Notes under the pieces: generated by a model
Told to the model about the DNA's origin: nothing
What the model saw: only the letters and a program-made list of their open reading frames with translations
Databases searched by the model: none
Assembly (NCBI RefSeq): GCF_019039035.1
Contig: NZ_JAHNZT010000002.1
Location: 372,001-436,000, forward strand
Direction of reading: 5' to 3'
Length of the DNA: 64,000 bases
Source: Citreicoccus inhibens
GTDB lineage: Bacteria > Myxococcota > Myxococcia > Myxococcales > Myxococcaceae
Shown here: positions 50,983 to 58,775 of the stretch, one piece after another
Numbering within the stretch: position 1 is the stretch's first letter
Layout of the letters: every line of letters starts with the position of its first letter
Made by a program: the position numbers and the translations under genes

Positions 50983-50984
50983 CT

Positions 50985-51311
50985 TCACTCCTCGCGCGCC
51001 GGCTTGGAGCCCGCGCGACCATCTTCAATCAACCCCAAGCGCACCAACTCCGAGAGAAACCCCAACGTGTCGCGCAACACAGCTTCCAGCGGGAGCCCGG
51101 GACCTCGCGCGGTGTCGACCTCGCGCACGAGCTGTTGCGCCAGCTCCCTCGCGCTGCGCGAGCCATCGCACAGCTCCCAGATGCGCGCCGCCGTCGCGTT
51201 GAGCCCCCGCAGGGTGCGCCCCTCCGCGTCCAGCAACAAATAGTCGGCGCCGAACGGCTTGCCATCCGTTCCCGCGCGGTGACGCGGAATGCCGTCCTCG
51301 GGGAAGCTCAT
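50985..51311 (-). CDS. PqqD-like peptide chaperone (RiPP recognition element)
   Basis: 108 residues from ATG 51311, which overlaps the peptidase stop (ATGA). Winged-helix PqqD fold: beta strands DYLLLDAEGRTLRGLNATAARIW (short pieces: FGADYLLLDAEGRTL, LNATAARIWELCDGSRS), then ELAQQLVREVD and DTLGFLSELVRLGLIED. The NxTAxxIWxLxDG signature is characteristic of PqqD-like proteins that bind precursor peptide leaders in RiPP systems. In this window it is flanked by a Ser/His peptidase and, further on, an HprK-like kinase, as in PqqD-HprK peptide systems. Which peptide it binds is not known; the 56-residue ORF is the candidate. Confidence 0.82.
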   Translation of the reverse strand: MSFPEDGIPRHRAGTDGKPFGADYLLLDAEGRTLRGLNATAARIWELCDGSRSARELAQQLVREVDTARGPGLPLEAVLRDTLGFLSELVRLGLIEDGRAGSKPAREE

Positions 51312-51712
51312 GCGCGCCTCCCCTTCCCCCACCACGCGGCCAGCTTCCGCTTCACCCGAACTCGGAGCCAACCCAGCTGCGTGGGGCCCACGTCCCAGTG
51401 CTCCAGCACCGCGCCCGCGCGACACACCCGCCGCACCTTGCCGAGGATGCGCGACGCGGGCAGCAGCGGATCCACCCGCGCGACGTTGTCGCCCTGGAGT
51501 GAGCAGGTGCGCCCATCGAACTCGCACACGCGGTGCAGGACCAACGCGTGGGGAAACCTCGCCAGCACCACGTCGCCCACGCGAGGCGGACCCGACAGCG
51601 GCTCCACCTCGGCCGTGTCGCCTTCCCGCAACGAGGGCCACATGCTGTCCCCCTCAACAGGGAGCCAGCTCACCCCCATGGGAGCAGAGAGGCTAGAAGA
51701 CTCTCGCGGCAT
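51308..51712 (-). CDS. S24/S26-type peptidase with Ser/His dyad
   Basis: 134 residues, no signal peptide. Signal-peptidase-like fold: VEGDSMWPSLREGD with nucleophile Ser23, and ALVLHRVCEFDG with His60 at the position where bacterial signal peptidase I has Lys; the archaeal/ER-type enzymes use His. GDVVLARF and QGDNVARVD are further family pieces. C-terminal Arg/Lys-rich tail. Proteins of this kind accompany PqqD-like genes; probable job: cleaving a leader or precursor peptide. ATG 51712 is chosen; ATG 51679 (MGVSW) is possible. Overlaps PqqD by ATGA. A 17-bp palindrome sits 6-22 bases upstream of the start. Confidence 0.75.
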   Translation of the reverse strand: MPRESSSLSAPMGVSWLPVEGDSMWPSLREGDTAEVEPLSGPPRVGDVVLARFPHALVLHRVCEFDGRTCSLQGDNVARVDPLLPASRILGKVRRVCRAGAVLEHWDVGPTQLGWLRVRVKRKLAAWWGKGRRA

Positions 51713-51717
51713 CAGAA

Positions 51718-51734
51718 CTTGAGTCTAACTCAAG
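51718..51734. promoter_or_regulatory. Palindrome next to the peptide-system start codon
   Basis: CTTGAGT-CTA-ACTCAAG on the plus strand: 7-bp perfect arms with a 3-base centre, 6-22 bases upstream of the peptidase ATG (51712). It would be a good operator, or a hairpin covering the ribosome-binding region of the first gene of the operon. Confidence 0.55.
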
Positions 51735-51790
51735 CGCTGTCGCACCGCGAACGAACTGCGCTGCAATCCTCAAGACTTCTCAGGACTTAC

Positions 51791-51833
51791 AGACCTGCCC
51801 GGGTCTGTATGGCTTTGCGACGAGGGCAGGTCT
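51791..51833. repeat. Inverted repeat in leader of peptide-system operon
   Basis: Arms AGACCTGCCC (51791-51800) and GGGCAGGTCT (51824-51833) are perfectly complementary with 23 bases between. A second, alternative small stem AGACC / GGTCT (51791-51795 with 51802-51806) uses the same first arm, so two structures exclude each other. On the minus strand it lies between hisS and the operon start. Confidence 0.45.
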
Positions 51834-51842
51834 TCCCAGAAT

Positions 51843-51869
51843 AAGCCCCCCCCCCACAGAGAGGGGGCG
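51843..51869 (-). terminator. Possible terminator after hisS, containing a run of ten C
   Basis: On the minus strand GCGCCCCC-loop-GGGGG then GGCTTATTCT follows the hisS stop (51880) by about ten bases. The G side includes ten consecutive C on the plus strand (51846-51855). Only two T bases directly follow, so termination strength is uncertain. Confidence 0.4.
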
Positions 51870-51879
51870 CCCGGGTGCG

Positions 51880-53154
51880 TCAGGACGCGGACGGCAGCGC
51901 GCGGAGCGCCTGGGCCACGGCATCGAGCGCCACGGGGATGGGATCGCCCCCCGCCATGGGCTTGAGGTTCGCCTTGCCGCTGGAGCGCTCGGCCTCACCC
52001 AGCACGAGGGTGAAACGGGCGCCCGTCTTGTCCGCGCGCTTCATCTGGCTCTTGAGGCTGCCTCCGCGCGTGTCGAACGCGACATGGAGACCCTCTCGGC
52101 GCAGGCGGCTGGCGAGCGCGAGGCCCGCGTCGTGCGAGCCCTCATCGGCCACGGCGACGAACAGGTCGACCGGCGCACCGAACGCCTGTCCGGTCTCCTT
52201 GAGCAGGAGCACCAGTCGGTCCAATCCCATGGCGAAGCCCACCGCCGGCACATCCGGGCCGCCCAGCCCCTTCATCATCGTGTCATAGCGTCCGCCGCCG
52301 CCCACGGTGCTGGCGGTGCCAAGCGCGGGGTGGGCAGCGACGAACTCGAAGACGGTGCGCGTGTAGTAGTCCAGGCCGCGCACGAGCCGCGAGTTCACCA
52401 CGAAGGGGATCCCCAGCGCGGTCAGCTTGCGCTGCAGATCTCCGAAGTGCGCGCGACACGGCTCGCACAGGAAGTCGAGCACGTTGGGGCCCGCCGCGGC
52501 GATCGCCTGGCACTTCTCGTTCTTGCAGTCGAGCACACGCAGCGGATTGCGATCCATGCGCGCCTGGCACTCCGCGCACACCTCAGCGCGGTGCGCCTGG
52601 AGGTACTCCACCAGCTTCGCGTGGTAGGCGGGACGGCACGCCTCGTCTCCCAGCGAGTTGAGGTTCAGCGTCACGTCCTTCAGGCCCAGGGCGCTGAGGA
52701 ACTGCGCCACCATGTCCATGATCTCGGCGTCCTGCGCCGGCTCCTTCGCGCCGTACGCCTCCGCGCCGATCTGGAAGAACTGGCGATAGCGCCCGGTCTT
52801 CATGCGCTCGTAGCGGAACATCGGCCCGATGTAGAACCAGCGCGTCACTGGCTCCTGGTTGAGGATGGAGTGCTCGATGTACGCGCGCGCGGAGGGCGCG
52901 GTGCCCTCGGGGCGCAGGGACAGGCTGCGCCCGCCCTTGTCCTCGAAGGTGTACATCTCCTTGCCGACGATGTCGGTCTCCTCGCCCACGCTGCGCACGA
53001 AGAGCGCGGTGTCCTCCACCATGGGCGTGCGGATCTCGCCGTAGCCAAAGCGGCCGAACATGTCGCGGGCCAGCTTCTCCACGTGCTGCCAGGTCTCGAT
53101 GTCCCCGGGCAGCAGGTCGTTCATCCCCTTGACGCCGCTGATCTTCTGGCTCAC
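51880..53154 (-). CDS. hisS: Histidyl-tRNA synthetase
   Basis: 424 residues from GTG 53154, which overlaps the psd stop (GTGA). Class II synthetase: motif 1 region GMNDLLPGDIETWQHVEKLA, motif 2 FRYERMKTGRYRQFFQIGAE, motif 3 VGFAMGLDRLVLLL, and the histidine-binding RGLDYYTRTVFEF plus GGGGRYDTMMKGLGG. Between them is a Cys-rich insert (CAECQARM, LDCKNEKC, LCEPC) that could bind zinc, as in some HisRS. C-terminal anticodon-binding domain ends RALPSAS. Operon with psd upstream; its end is followed by the poly-C hairpin and the peptide-system operon. Confidence 0.97.
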   Translation of the reverse strand: MSQKISGVKGMNDLLPGDIETWQHVEKLARDMFGRFGYGEIRTPMVEDTALFVRSVGEETDIVGKEMYTFEDKGGRSLSLRPEGTAPSARAYIEHSILNQEPVTRWFYIGPMFRYERMKTGRYRQFFQIGAEAYGAKEPAQDAEIMDMVAQFLSALGLKDVTLNLNSLGDEACRPAYHAKLVEYLQAHRAEVCAECQARMDRNPLRVLDCKNEKCQAIAAAGPNVLDFLCEPCRAHFGDLQRKLTALGIPFVVNSRLVRGLDYYTRTVFEFVAAHPALGTASTVGGGGRYDTMMKGLGGPDVPAVGFAMGLDRLVLLLKETGQAFGAPVDLFVAVADEGSHDAGLALASRLRREGLHVAFDTRGGSLKSQMKRADKTGARFTLVLGEAERSSGKANLKPMAGGDPIPVALDAVAQALRALPSAS

Positions 53155-53993
53155 GTCATCACTCCAATGCGCTGCCCCAGCCGCACCACGGCCTCGGGCT
53201 GCATCGCGGCGTCCCACGTCACCCGGCCCTGCTCGAACAGGAGGATGACGGTGGAGCCCATCTCGAACCGTCCCAGCTCCCCGCCCTTCTCCACGGGGAT
53301 GGCCTGCGCGTACTGGTGCACCTTGCCCGGCTGGCCCGTGTGCGTGAGCACGTCGTCATAGGCGGCCTTGATGCGCGACACGCACGTGGCGCCCACCTTC
53401 ACGACCGCGCAGCGACCCGCGGGCGTGTCCAGGTACGTCACCAGCCGCTCGTTCACGCAGAACAGCGCCTGCTTGTTCATCACCGACGCGGGGTTCACCG
53501 GCCAGAACTCGCCGGGGAGGTACGCGTAGCCCGTGATGGTGCCGGCCAGCGGCGAGTGGATGCGGTGGTAGTCGCGCGGAGACAGGTAGATGGTCGTCCA
53601 GGCGCCGCCGTGGAACGGCTTGCCGGCCTCCGCGTCACCGAGCAGCTCGTCCACCGAGTACTCGATGCCCTTGGCCTGGAAGCAGCGGCCGCCCTCGGAG
53701 TAGCCCACCTGCGAGACGCGCCCGTCCACGGGGGACACGACGGCCTTCGCGTCCGAGTCGATGGGGCGCAGGCCCGGCTTGAGCGCGCGGGTGAAGAACT
53801 GCGCGAACGTCGGGTAGTGCTCGAAGGAGTGCTCGGCCTCCTCCATGTCGACGTTGTACGAGCGCGCGAAGGAGCGCATGACCGCCTGATGCAGGGCGGC
53901 CGGTACGGGCAGGCGGGTGGCGAGGCCCACGGCGGAGGACAGGGCCGACTTGGGCAACACGCGCATCAACTTCATGAAAGTCTGATCGTTCAT
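53151..53993 (-). CDS. psd: Phosphatidylserine decarboxylase
   Basis: 280-residue proenzyme that makes phosphatidylethanolamine from phosphatidylserine at the inner membrane. Autocatalytic site is FEMGSTVILLF: the usual LGST is MGST, with Ser247 becoming the pyruvoyl group. Triad members appear as VVSPVDGRVSQV (Asp) and LSPRDYHRIHSPLAG (His). FFTRALKPGLRPID near the N-terminus is conserved. ATG 53993; stop overlaps hisS. Pair psd-hisS on one message is unusual but clear. The Met for Leu change is mild and unlikely to block cleavage. Confidence 0.94.
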   Translation of the reverse strand: MNDQTFMKLMRVLPKSALSSAVGLATRLPVPAALHQAVMRSFARSYNVDMEEAEHSFEHYPTFAQFFTRALKPGLRPIDSDAKAVVSPVDGRVSQVGYSEGGRCFQAKGIEYSVDELLGDAEAGKPFHGGAWTTIYLSPRDYHRIHSPLAGTITGYAYLPGEFWPVNPASVMNKQALFCVNERLVTYLDTPAGRCAVVKVGATCVSRIKAAYDDVLTHTGQPGKVHQYAQAIPVEKGGELGRFEMGSTVILLFEQGRVTWDAAMQPEAVVRLGQRIGVMT

Positions 53994-54046
53994 TCGGCGG
54001 CGAGCGGCAGGGGTGACGAGAAAGTGAGTGGGGACCGACCGGGCCT

Positions 54047-54769
54047 TCAGCGGCCCGCGTCCCCTGGCACTGGCACCGTGCCGCCATCGGCGAGCTTCTG
54101 CACGGTGCGCAGGGCACTGCGAGGGAACAACGCGAGCACCTTTCCCTCTTCAACCACGAGCAGCGAGTTCACGTGGCCGGGGTACTCAAGCTGGCAGGAC
54201 GCTCGGTCCGCCAGCTCCCAGCTCTCACGGTCGCCCCGCCCTTCCACGGTGATGGGCGAGCCCCGCCGGAAGCAGCCCCGGTAGCCCGCCACCAGCTCGG
54301 ACGCCGGGGAGCCCACCTGGGGACCTGGCCCCCCCGCATCGGGGGCACCTGAATCCGGAGCGCCCGCGTCCGGGCTCGCGGCCTGCGCGCGGGGGAAGTT
54401 CGTCCGAGTCGGATCCTCGTTCGAGGGAGCAGTCGCGCTGGCCACCGCGCGGTCGCGCTCAGAGGCGGCCTGGGTCATGCGGGTGCGGCCTTCCTCCAGG
54501 CGGTTCTGCAGCTCCCGCGCGGAGGCCGCATCCAGGCTGTCCGCGGGAACGCGCTGCAGGAGCGCTTCAATCTCGCCCACGCTCGGGTCGAGGTAGGCGT
54601 CATCCAGCTTCTGCGCGTAGAGCGAGCGCCACCGCCGGCTGGCCTCCTCGTACTCCGCGGAGGGGGGGCCAGGAGAGCGGCGGCATGCGACAGGCGCGAG
54701 CGCCAGCGCGAGGACGGCGACAAGGCCCGCGAAGGGCCGGAGCGATGAGCGGAGGGCCAGGGAGCGCAC
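54047..54769 (-). CDS. Lipoprotein with Asp-Ala-Gly-rich linker
   Basis: 240 residues from GTG 54769. Signal peptide and Cys29 in APVAC. First part is helical and Glu/Arg-rich (SLYAQKLDDAYLDPSVGEIEALLQRV, in parts), residues about 120-155 a D/A/G/P-rich linker (SPDAGAPDSGAPDAGGPGPQ) typical of myxobacterial lipoproteins, then a folded domain with ELADRASCQLEYPGHVNSL and two Cys (CFRRG, CQLEY). No family match. Between psd and the phosphoesterase on the same strand. Likely surface or periplasmic; function unknown. Confidence 0.68.
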   Translation of the reverse strand: MRSLALRSSLRPFAGLVAVLALALAPVACRRSPGPPSAEYEEASRRWRSLYAQKLDDAYLDPSVGEIEALLQRVPADSLDAASARELQNRLEEGRTRMTQAASERDRAVASATAPSNEDPTRTNFPRAQAASPDAGAPDSGAPDAGGPGPQVGSPASELVAGYRGCFRRGSPITVEGRGDRESWELADRASCQLEYPGHVNSLLVVEEGKVLALFPRSALRTVQKLADGGTVPVPGDAGR

Positions 54770-54825
54770 GGCCCCGGTATATGACAACTTCCCCGCCGGA
54801 GCGCCGCCCTTTTGCGCGCGGCGCG

Positions 54826-55557
54826 TCAGACGCCGAGGAACAGGCGCTTGCCGAAGTTGAGCGCGAGATCCGCGTCGAAGATGCGCTGCGCCGACGTCTC
54901 GATGTCGTACTCGACGCGGAGGTACTCCACCGTGCGCGCGTCGGTGTCGCAGATGACGAAGCAGGCCCGGTTGTCGTAGTCGCGCGGCTGACCCACGCTG
55001 CCCACCGAGATGATGTACTTGTAGCCTTTGCGCACGCCGAACTTCTGGGCCACCACGTCGTTCACCTCGCCATTGCCGATGGCGAAGGCGCGACACAGGT
55101 GGCTGTGCCCGATGAACGTCACCTCCGGCAGCTCCGCCACGTACGGCGTCAGCTCGCGGGCCTGCTCCAGCGCGAAGATGTACTCGTAGGCCTTCGGATC
55201 GATGGGCGAGCCGTGGCAGAAGCCCACGTCGCCAATCTTGTAGGTGTACGGGAGGCTGCGCAGCCAGGCCATGTTCTCGTCCGTGAGGACGTTGGCGCTC
55301 CAGTCGAGCGCGTGCCTGGCAGCGTCGTAGTAGTACGAGTAGTCCATGCGCCCGGCCACCGCGGCGTCGTGGTTGCCCAGCAGCGTCACCTCCGCCACCG
55401 AGCGCACCAGCTCGCAGCACGGATTGGGCGAGGCGCCGTACCCGACGATGTCCCCCAGCGACACGATGCGGTCCACCTTCTGGTGCTCCGCCACGCGCAG
55501 CACTTCCGTGAGCGCCTCGATGTTCGAGTGGATGTCGCTGATGACCGCGATACGCAT
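54826..55557 (-). CDS. Metallophosphoesterase (YfcE-like)
   Basis: 243 residues from ATG 55557 (MRIAVISDIHSN). Calcineurin-like metallophosphoesterase: DIHSN (8-12), GDIVGYG (35-41), GNHD (about 61-64), then HGSP and GHSHL give the two-metal site. It is a small cytosolic enzyme with a YfcE-type C-terminal part (DIETSAQRIFDADLALNFG). Substrate could be a phosphodiester or phosphoprotein; not determinable. Followed by the lipoprotein gene 57 bases on. The PilZ gene is 42 bases upstream. Confidence 0.88.
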   Translation of the reverse strand: MRIAVISDIHSNIEALTEVLRVAEHQKVDRIVSLGDIVGYGASPNPCCELVRSVAEVTLLGNHDAAVAGRMDYSYYYDAARHALDWSANVLTDENMAWLRSLPYTYKIGDVGFCHGSPIDPKAYEYIFALEQARELTPYVAELPEVTFIGHSHLCRAFAIGNGEVNDVVAQKFGVRKGYKYIISVGSVGQPRDYDNRACFVICDTDARTVEYLRVEYDIETSAQRIFDADLALNFGKRLFLGV

Positions 55558-55599
55558 GAGGGCCTCAGGTGCCGCGCGCGGGCCCATCCCCGCGCGGCG

Positions 55600-55956
55600 T
55601 CACAGGGGACTGTGGAAGCTCGGTTGAGACTTCTGCTGCTGAGTGATGACACGCCGCAAGCTTTCCAGCGCATCGGGGGCGATCGCCTCGAAGCGCAGCG
55701 CCATGCCAGGCAGGCGCCCGGCGGGCTCCTCCACCTCGCGCTGCCACACCACCGTCGCCACCGCTTGGATCTCCGGCTCCGTGCCAGGGGACAGCCGCAC
55801 CTGTGCCCGTGTCCCAGCGGCCAAGGGCGTGCTCGTCCGAACGAACAGCCCACCCTCGCTCAGGTTGGCGATACGAGCGTAGAGCGTGACGTTCTCGCCC
55901 TCGCACCAGCAGCGCAGGTGCGTGGCAATCCGCGCGTGCTTTCGATTGTCGCTCAA
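55600..55956 (-). CDS. PilZ-domain protein (c-di-GMP receptor type)
   Basis: 118 residues, single PilZ domain. N-terminal RKHARI carries the RxxxR c-di-GMP-binding motif and NLSEGGLFVRT the D/NxSxxG motif, so binding is likely. The rest forms the six-strand barrel: AGTRAQVRLSPGTEPEIQ, AVATVVWQREV and a C-terminal helix. Belongs to the group of small PilZ paralogues common in Myxococcus. Effector partner unknown; it could respond to the GGDEF regulator at 41429. Precedes the phosphoesterase by 42 bases. Confidence 0.88.
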   Translation of the reverse strand: MSDNRKHARIATHLRCWCEGENVTLYARIANLSEGGLFVRTSTPLAAGTRAQVRLSPGTEPEIQAVATVVWQREVEEPAGRLPGMALRFEAIAPDALESLRRVITQQQKSQPSFHSPL

Positions 55957-56112
55957 CCCGTGACCTCCCGGTGTGGCCTGCCCGCCTGCGCCCGTCCCCC
56001 GGTGGCCGCGCCGGATTTTTCCGCCTGCTCCGTCGGCTGCCCCAGCCTACGGAGCGGGGGCGCAGCCCGTCAAGTCCAGGTGAGAGGTCGCCCTACCCTG
56101 GAAATCGAGCGC

Positions 56113-57039
56113 TCAGGCCTCGATGGGGCCAAGGTCGTCGAAGTGGGTCAGCCGGCGGAACTCGGCGAAGCGCGCGTGGATCTCCGGGCGCTGGACCTCG
56201 CGCAGGCGCTCCAGGCTGAACTTCTCCACGGTGAAGGATGCCATGACGCTGCCCATCACCATGGCGCGGCGGAGCAGCGGCTGATCCACCGCCCCTCGGG
56301 CCGTGGCCAGGGTGCCCATGAAGCCGCCCGCGAACGTGTCGCCGGCGCCGGTGGGATCGAACACCTCGGACAGGGGGAACGCCGGGCAGGCGAAGATGTG
56401 GTCATGGTCGAAGAGGAGCGCGCCGTACTCGCCCCGCTTGATGACCACGCGCGACGGGCCCATGCCGAGGATGGCGCGGGCGGCCTTCACCACGTTGTGC
56501 TCGCCCGACAGCTGGCGCGCCTCCGCGTCATTGACGAACAGGAGGTTCACGCGCTCCAGCGTCTTGAGCAGCGCGGCGCGGCTGCCCTTGATCCAGAAGT
56601 TCATGGTGTCGGCGGCGACCAGCTTGGGCGCCTTCACCTGATCCAACACCTGGGCCTGGAGCTCTGGGTGGATGTTGCCCAGGAAGACGTAGGGCGTGTC
56701 GCGGTACGCCTCGGGGAGCTTGGGCGAGAAGGACTGGAAGACGTTGAGCTGGGTGTCCAGCGTCTGCGCCTCGTTCAGCTCCCAGCCGTAACGGCCGCGC
56801 CAGCGGAAGGTGCGCCCGGGCTCACGGGTGAGGCCCTCCAGGTCGATGCCCCGGCTCTTGAGGAACGTCAGGTGCCCCTCGGGGAAGTCCTCGCCCACCA
56901 CGGCCACGACCTGCACCGGGGTGAAGAACGACGCGGAGGTGGAGAAGTAGGTGGCCGAGCCGCCGAGCACGTCCTCCTTCTGGCCGAAGGGCGTTTCCAG
57001 CGAATCCAGCGCGACCGAGCCGACGACGAGGAGGGACAT
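56113..57039 (-). CDS. PfkB-family sugar/nucleoside kinase
   Basis: 308 residues. Ribokinase-like fold: N-terminal GSVALDSLETPFGQKEDVLGGSATYF, lid region, and the catalytic DPTGAGDTFAGGFMG with the base Asp and anion hole. The N-terminal GGSATYFS loop with a gap after GSVALD is typical of the group including adenosine-type kinases and ADP-ribose/other pentose kinases. Substrate not resolved. VNDAEARQLSGEHN and VVIKRGEYGALLF are family segments. Independent, 155 bases from the PilZ gene and 120 bases downstream of MlaD on the same strand. Confidence 0.86.
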   Translation of the reverse strand: MSLLVVGSVALDSLETPFGQKEDVLGGSATYFSTSASFFTPVQVVAVVGEDFPEGHLTFLKSRGIDLEGLTREPGRTFRWRGRYGWELNEAQTLDTQLNVFQSFSPKLPEAYRDTPYVFLGNIHPELQAQVLDQVKAPKLVAADTMNFWIKGSRAALLKTLERVNLLFVNDAEARQLSGEHNVVKAARAILGMGPSRVVIKRGEYGALLFDHDHIFACPAFPLSEVFDPTGAGDTFAGGFMGTLATARGAVDQPLLRRAMVMGSVMASFTVEKFSLERLREVQRPEIHARFAEFRRLTHFDDLGPIEA

Positions 57040-57159
57040 GAGAGCTTCCTGAGAGAACAGCCGTGAGACATCCGGGCACGGCGAATCTCGGGAGAGCCCC
57101 GTGCGGAAGCCGGGTACGACACCTCCCCCCGCCCCGTCAAGCCTGGAGGGTGTTCTCGA

Positions 57160-58692
57160 TCAGCGGACCGACGGGACGCCCGTGGCGGTGATGATGGACT
57201 TGAGGTCGTCGTCCGTGAAGAACAGTCCGCCGCCGAAGAAGAAGTCGCGGCCCGCGATGAGGCGCTGGGTGGCGGAGTCGCGCTGCTGGGCGTTCAGGAT
57301 GTCGTCCATGCCCGCCACCACGAACAGGTGGTCGAACGCCTGGGCGCGCAGCGTGGCGCGCAGACGTGGGTAGCGCAGCTCGTCCGCCGCGAAGTTGAAC
57401 GCGTCCATCTTCAGCGTCAGCGCGTCGTCGAAGAGGTGGACGTCCGCGCCCACGCCGCCCGTGGACTCGATGAGGCCGAAGCGCAGGGTGGTGAAGTAGT
57501 AGCGCTTGGCGAACTGGAGGCTGACCTTGAAGGTCTCCTTGGTGACCTTCTGCGTCTGGATGACCGGGTCGCCGTCCGACGGCGGGTTCGTCTGCACGAC
57601 CTGCGTCTCCACCTTGCCGCGCGGGTCGTCGATGATCTCCAGCAGGTAGTACTTGTCCGGCTTGGGGATGATGCGCAGCGAGAGGCTGTTCTTCGAGCGG
57701 CCCTGCGACACTAGGTAGGTGGACTGGAGGCCCACCTCGGTCTGCAGCTGGGTGAGACGGGTGGCGAACTCGGACACGTCCGAGACGGCCTCGCTGAACT
57801 TCTGGCCAAGCTGCTCATCCGTCAGCAGCATGCCGGCGGTGCCCTCGCCGTTCTTCACCTTGCGCGTGATCTCGTCGAGGTTGCCCAGGGTGCTGTCCAA
57901 CTTGTTCAGCGTCTGCTTGAGGCTGGCGACGCTGTCCTTGAACTCCCCTTCCCCGCTGCCGACGATGTTCTTCACCGTGGCCAGCACCTCGCGCACATCG
58001 CGGGTGATGAGCTCCACGTTGTCGACGATGCGCCCCACCTCGGCCTGGTTGGAGCGGGTGATGTTGCGCACGTCGGAGGACACGCCCTCGAAGTTGGCCA
58101 GGATGGTGTCCAGCCGGTCCGCGTTGCGGCGCACGGTGGCGTCCATCGAGTCCGACACGCGGACCAGGTTCTCCACGATGCGCTCGAGCGACCCAGTGCC
58201 CTTCTCACCGCCAAGAACCTGCCGCAGCGCCCCCGTCACCTGTTGGATGTCGGAGGTGATCTGCGTGAGGGACTCGAACACCGCCTCCACGCCTTGGGTG
58301 TCGATGACGCGGCGGATCTGCCCGCCGTTCTCCAAGGGCGGTGACTGCTCCGTGCCAGGGTTCAGGTCCAGGAGGAAGTCGCCCAGGAGCGACTCGGAGC
58401 GCTTGGTGATGGCGGCGTCCTGGCGCAGATCCACGCCCTGACGGATCTTCAGCCACACCTTGGCGCGCGTGCCCTCCAGGCTGATGTCGCTGATCTCGCC
58501 CACCGGAATGCCGGCGATCTGCACGCGGCTCTTGGGGCTCAGGCCCGACGCATCCTTGAAATACGCCCACACCTTCGTGGACTCACGGTCGCTCAGGCCG
58601 CCCTTGCGCGCGAACAGGATGAACGTGACGAGGAATGCTCCCGCGGCGATGACCAGCAGGCCAACACGGAAGGGCGTGACGAGCTTCTTCAC
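57160..58692 (-). CDS. mlaD: MlaD-type MCE protein with long C-terminal extension
   Basis: 510 residues, against about 180 in Escherichia coli MlaD. One transmembrane helix (9-27, RVGLLVIAAGAFLVTFILF), MCE domain about 38-115 (WAYFKDASGLSPKSRVQIAG, GVDLRQDAAITKRSES, DFLLDLNPG), then a long helical coiled-coil part to about 330 and a beta-rich C-terminal region (KYYLLEIIDDPRG, RYYFTTLRFGLIE, RATLRAQAFDHLFVVAG, DFFFGGGLFFTDDDL) that looks like membrane strands. Part of a lipid transporter with the ATPase and permease just upstream. The C-terminal barrel-like region is an unusual addition. Confidence 0.85.
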   Translation of the reverse strand: MKKLVTPFRVGLLVIAAGAFLVTFILFARKGGLSDRESTKVWAYFKDASGLSPKSRVQIAGIPVGEISDISLEGTRAKVWLKIRQGVDLRQDAAITKRSESLLGDFLLDLNPGTEQSPPLENGGQIRRVIDTQGVEAVFESLTQITSDIQQVTGALRQVLGGEKGTGSLERIVENLVRVSDSMDATVRRNADRLDTILANFEGVSSDVRNITRSNQAEVGRIVDNVELITRDVREVLATVKNIVGSGEGEFKDSVASLKQTLNKLDSTLGNLDEITRKVKNGEGTAGMLLTDEQLGQKFSEAVSDVSEFATRLTQLQTEVGLQSTYLVSQGRSKNSLSLRIIPKPDKYYLLEIIDDPRGKVETQVVQTNPPSDGDPVIQTQKVTKETFKVSLQFAKRYYFTTLRFGLIESTGGVGADVHLFDDALTLKMDAFNFAADELRYPRLRATLRAQAFDHLFVVAGMDDILNAQQRDSATQRLIAGRDFFFGGGLFFTDDDLKSIITATGVPSVR

Positions 58693-58775
58693 CTGGAGAC
58701 ACTCCGACGAGGGCTACCGGCCGCGCGCGACTCTAGCGATTTGCAGGACGAGTGCCATCTTTTCATGGAACCGCC

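Noticed and set aside
50985..51641. Extended N-terminus for the PqqD gene
   Set aside because: The open frame continues upstream, but ATG 51311 overlaps the peptidase stop by ATGA and starts the fold correctly.
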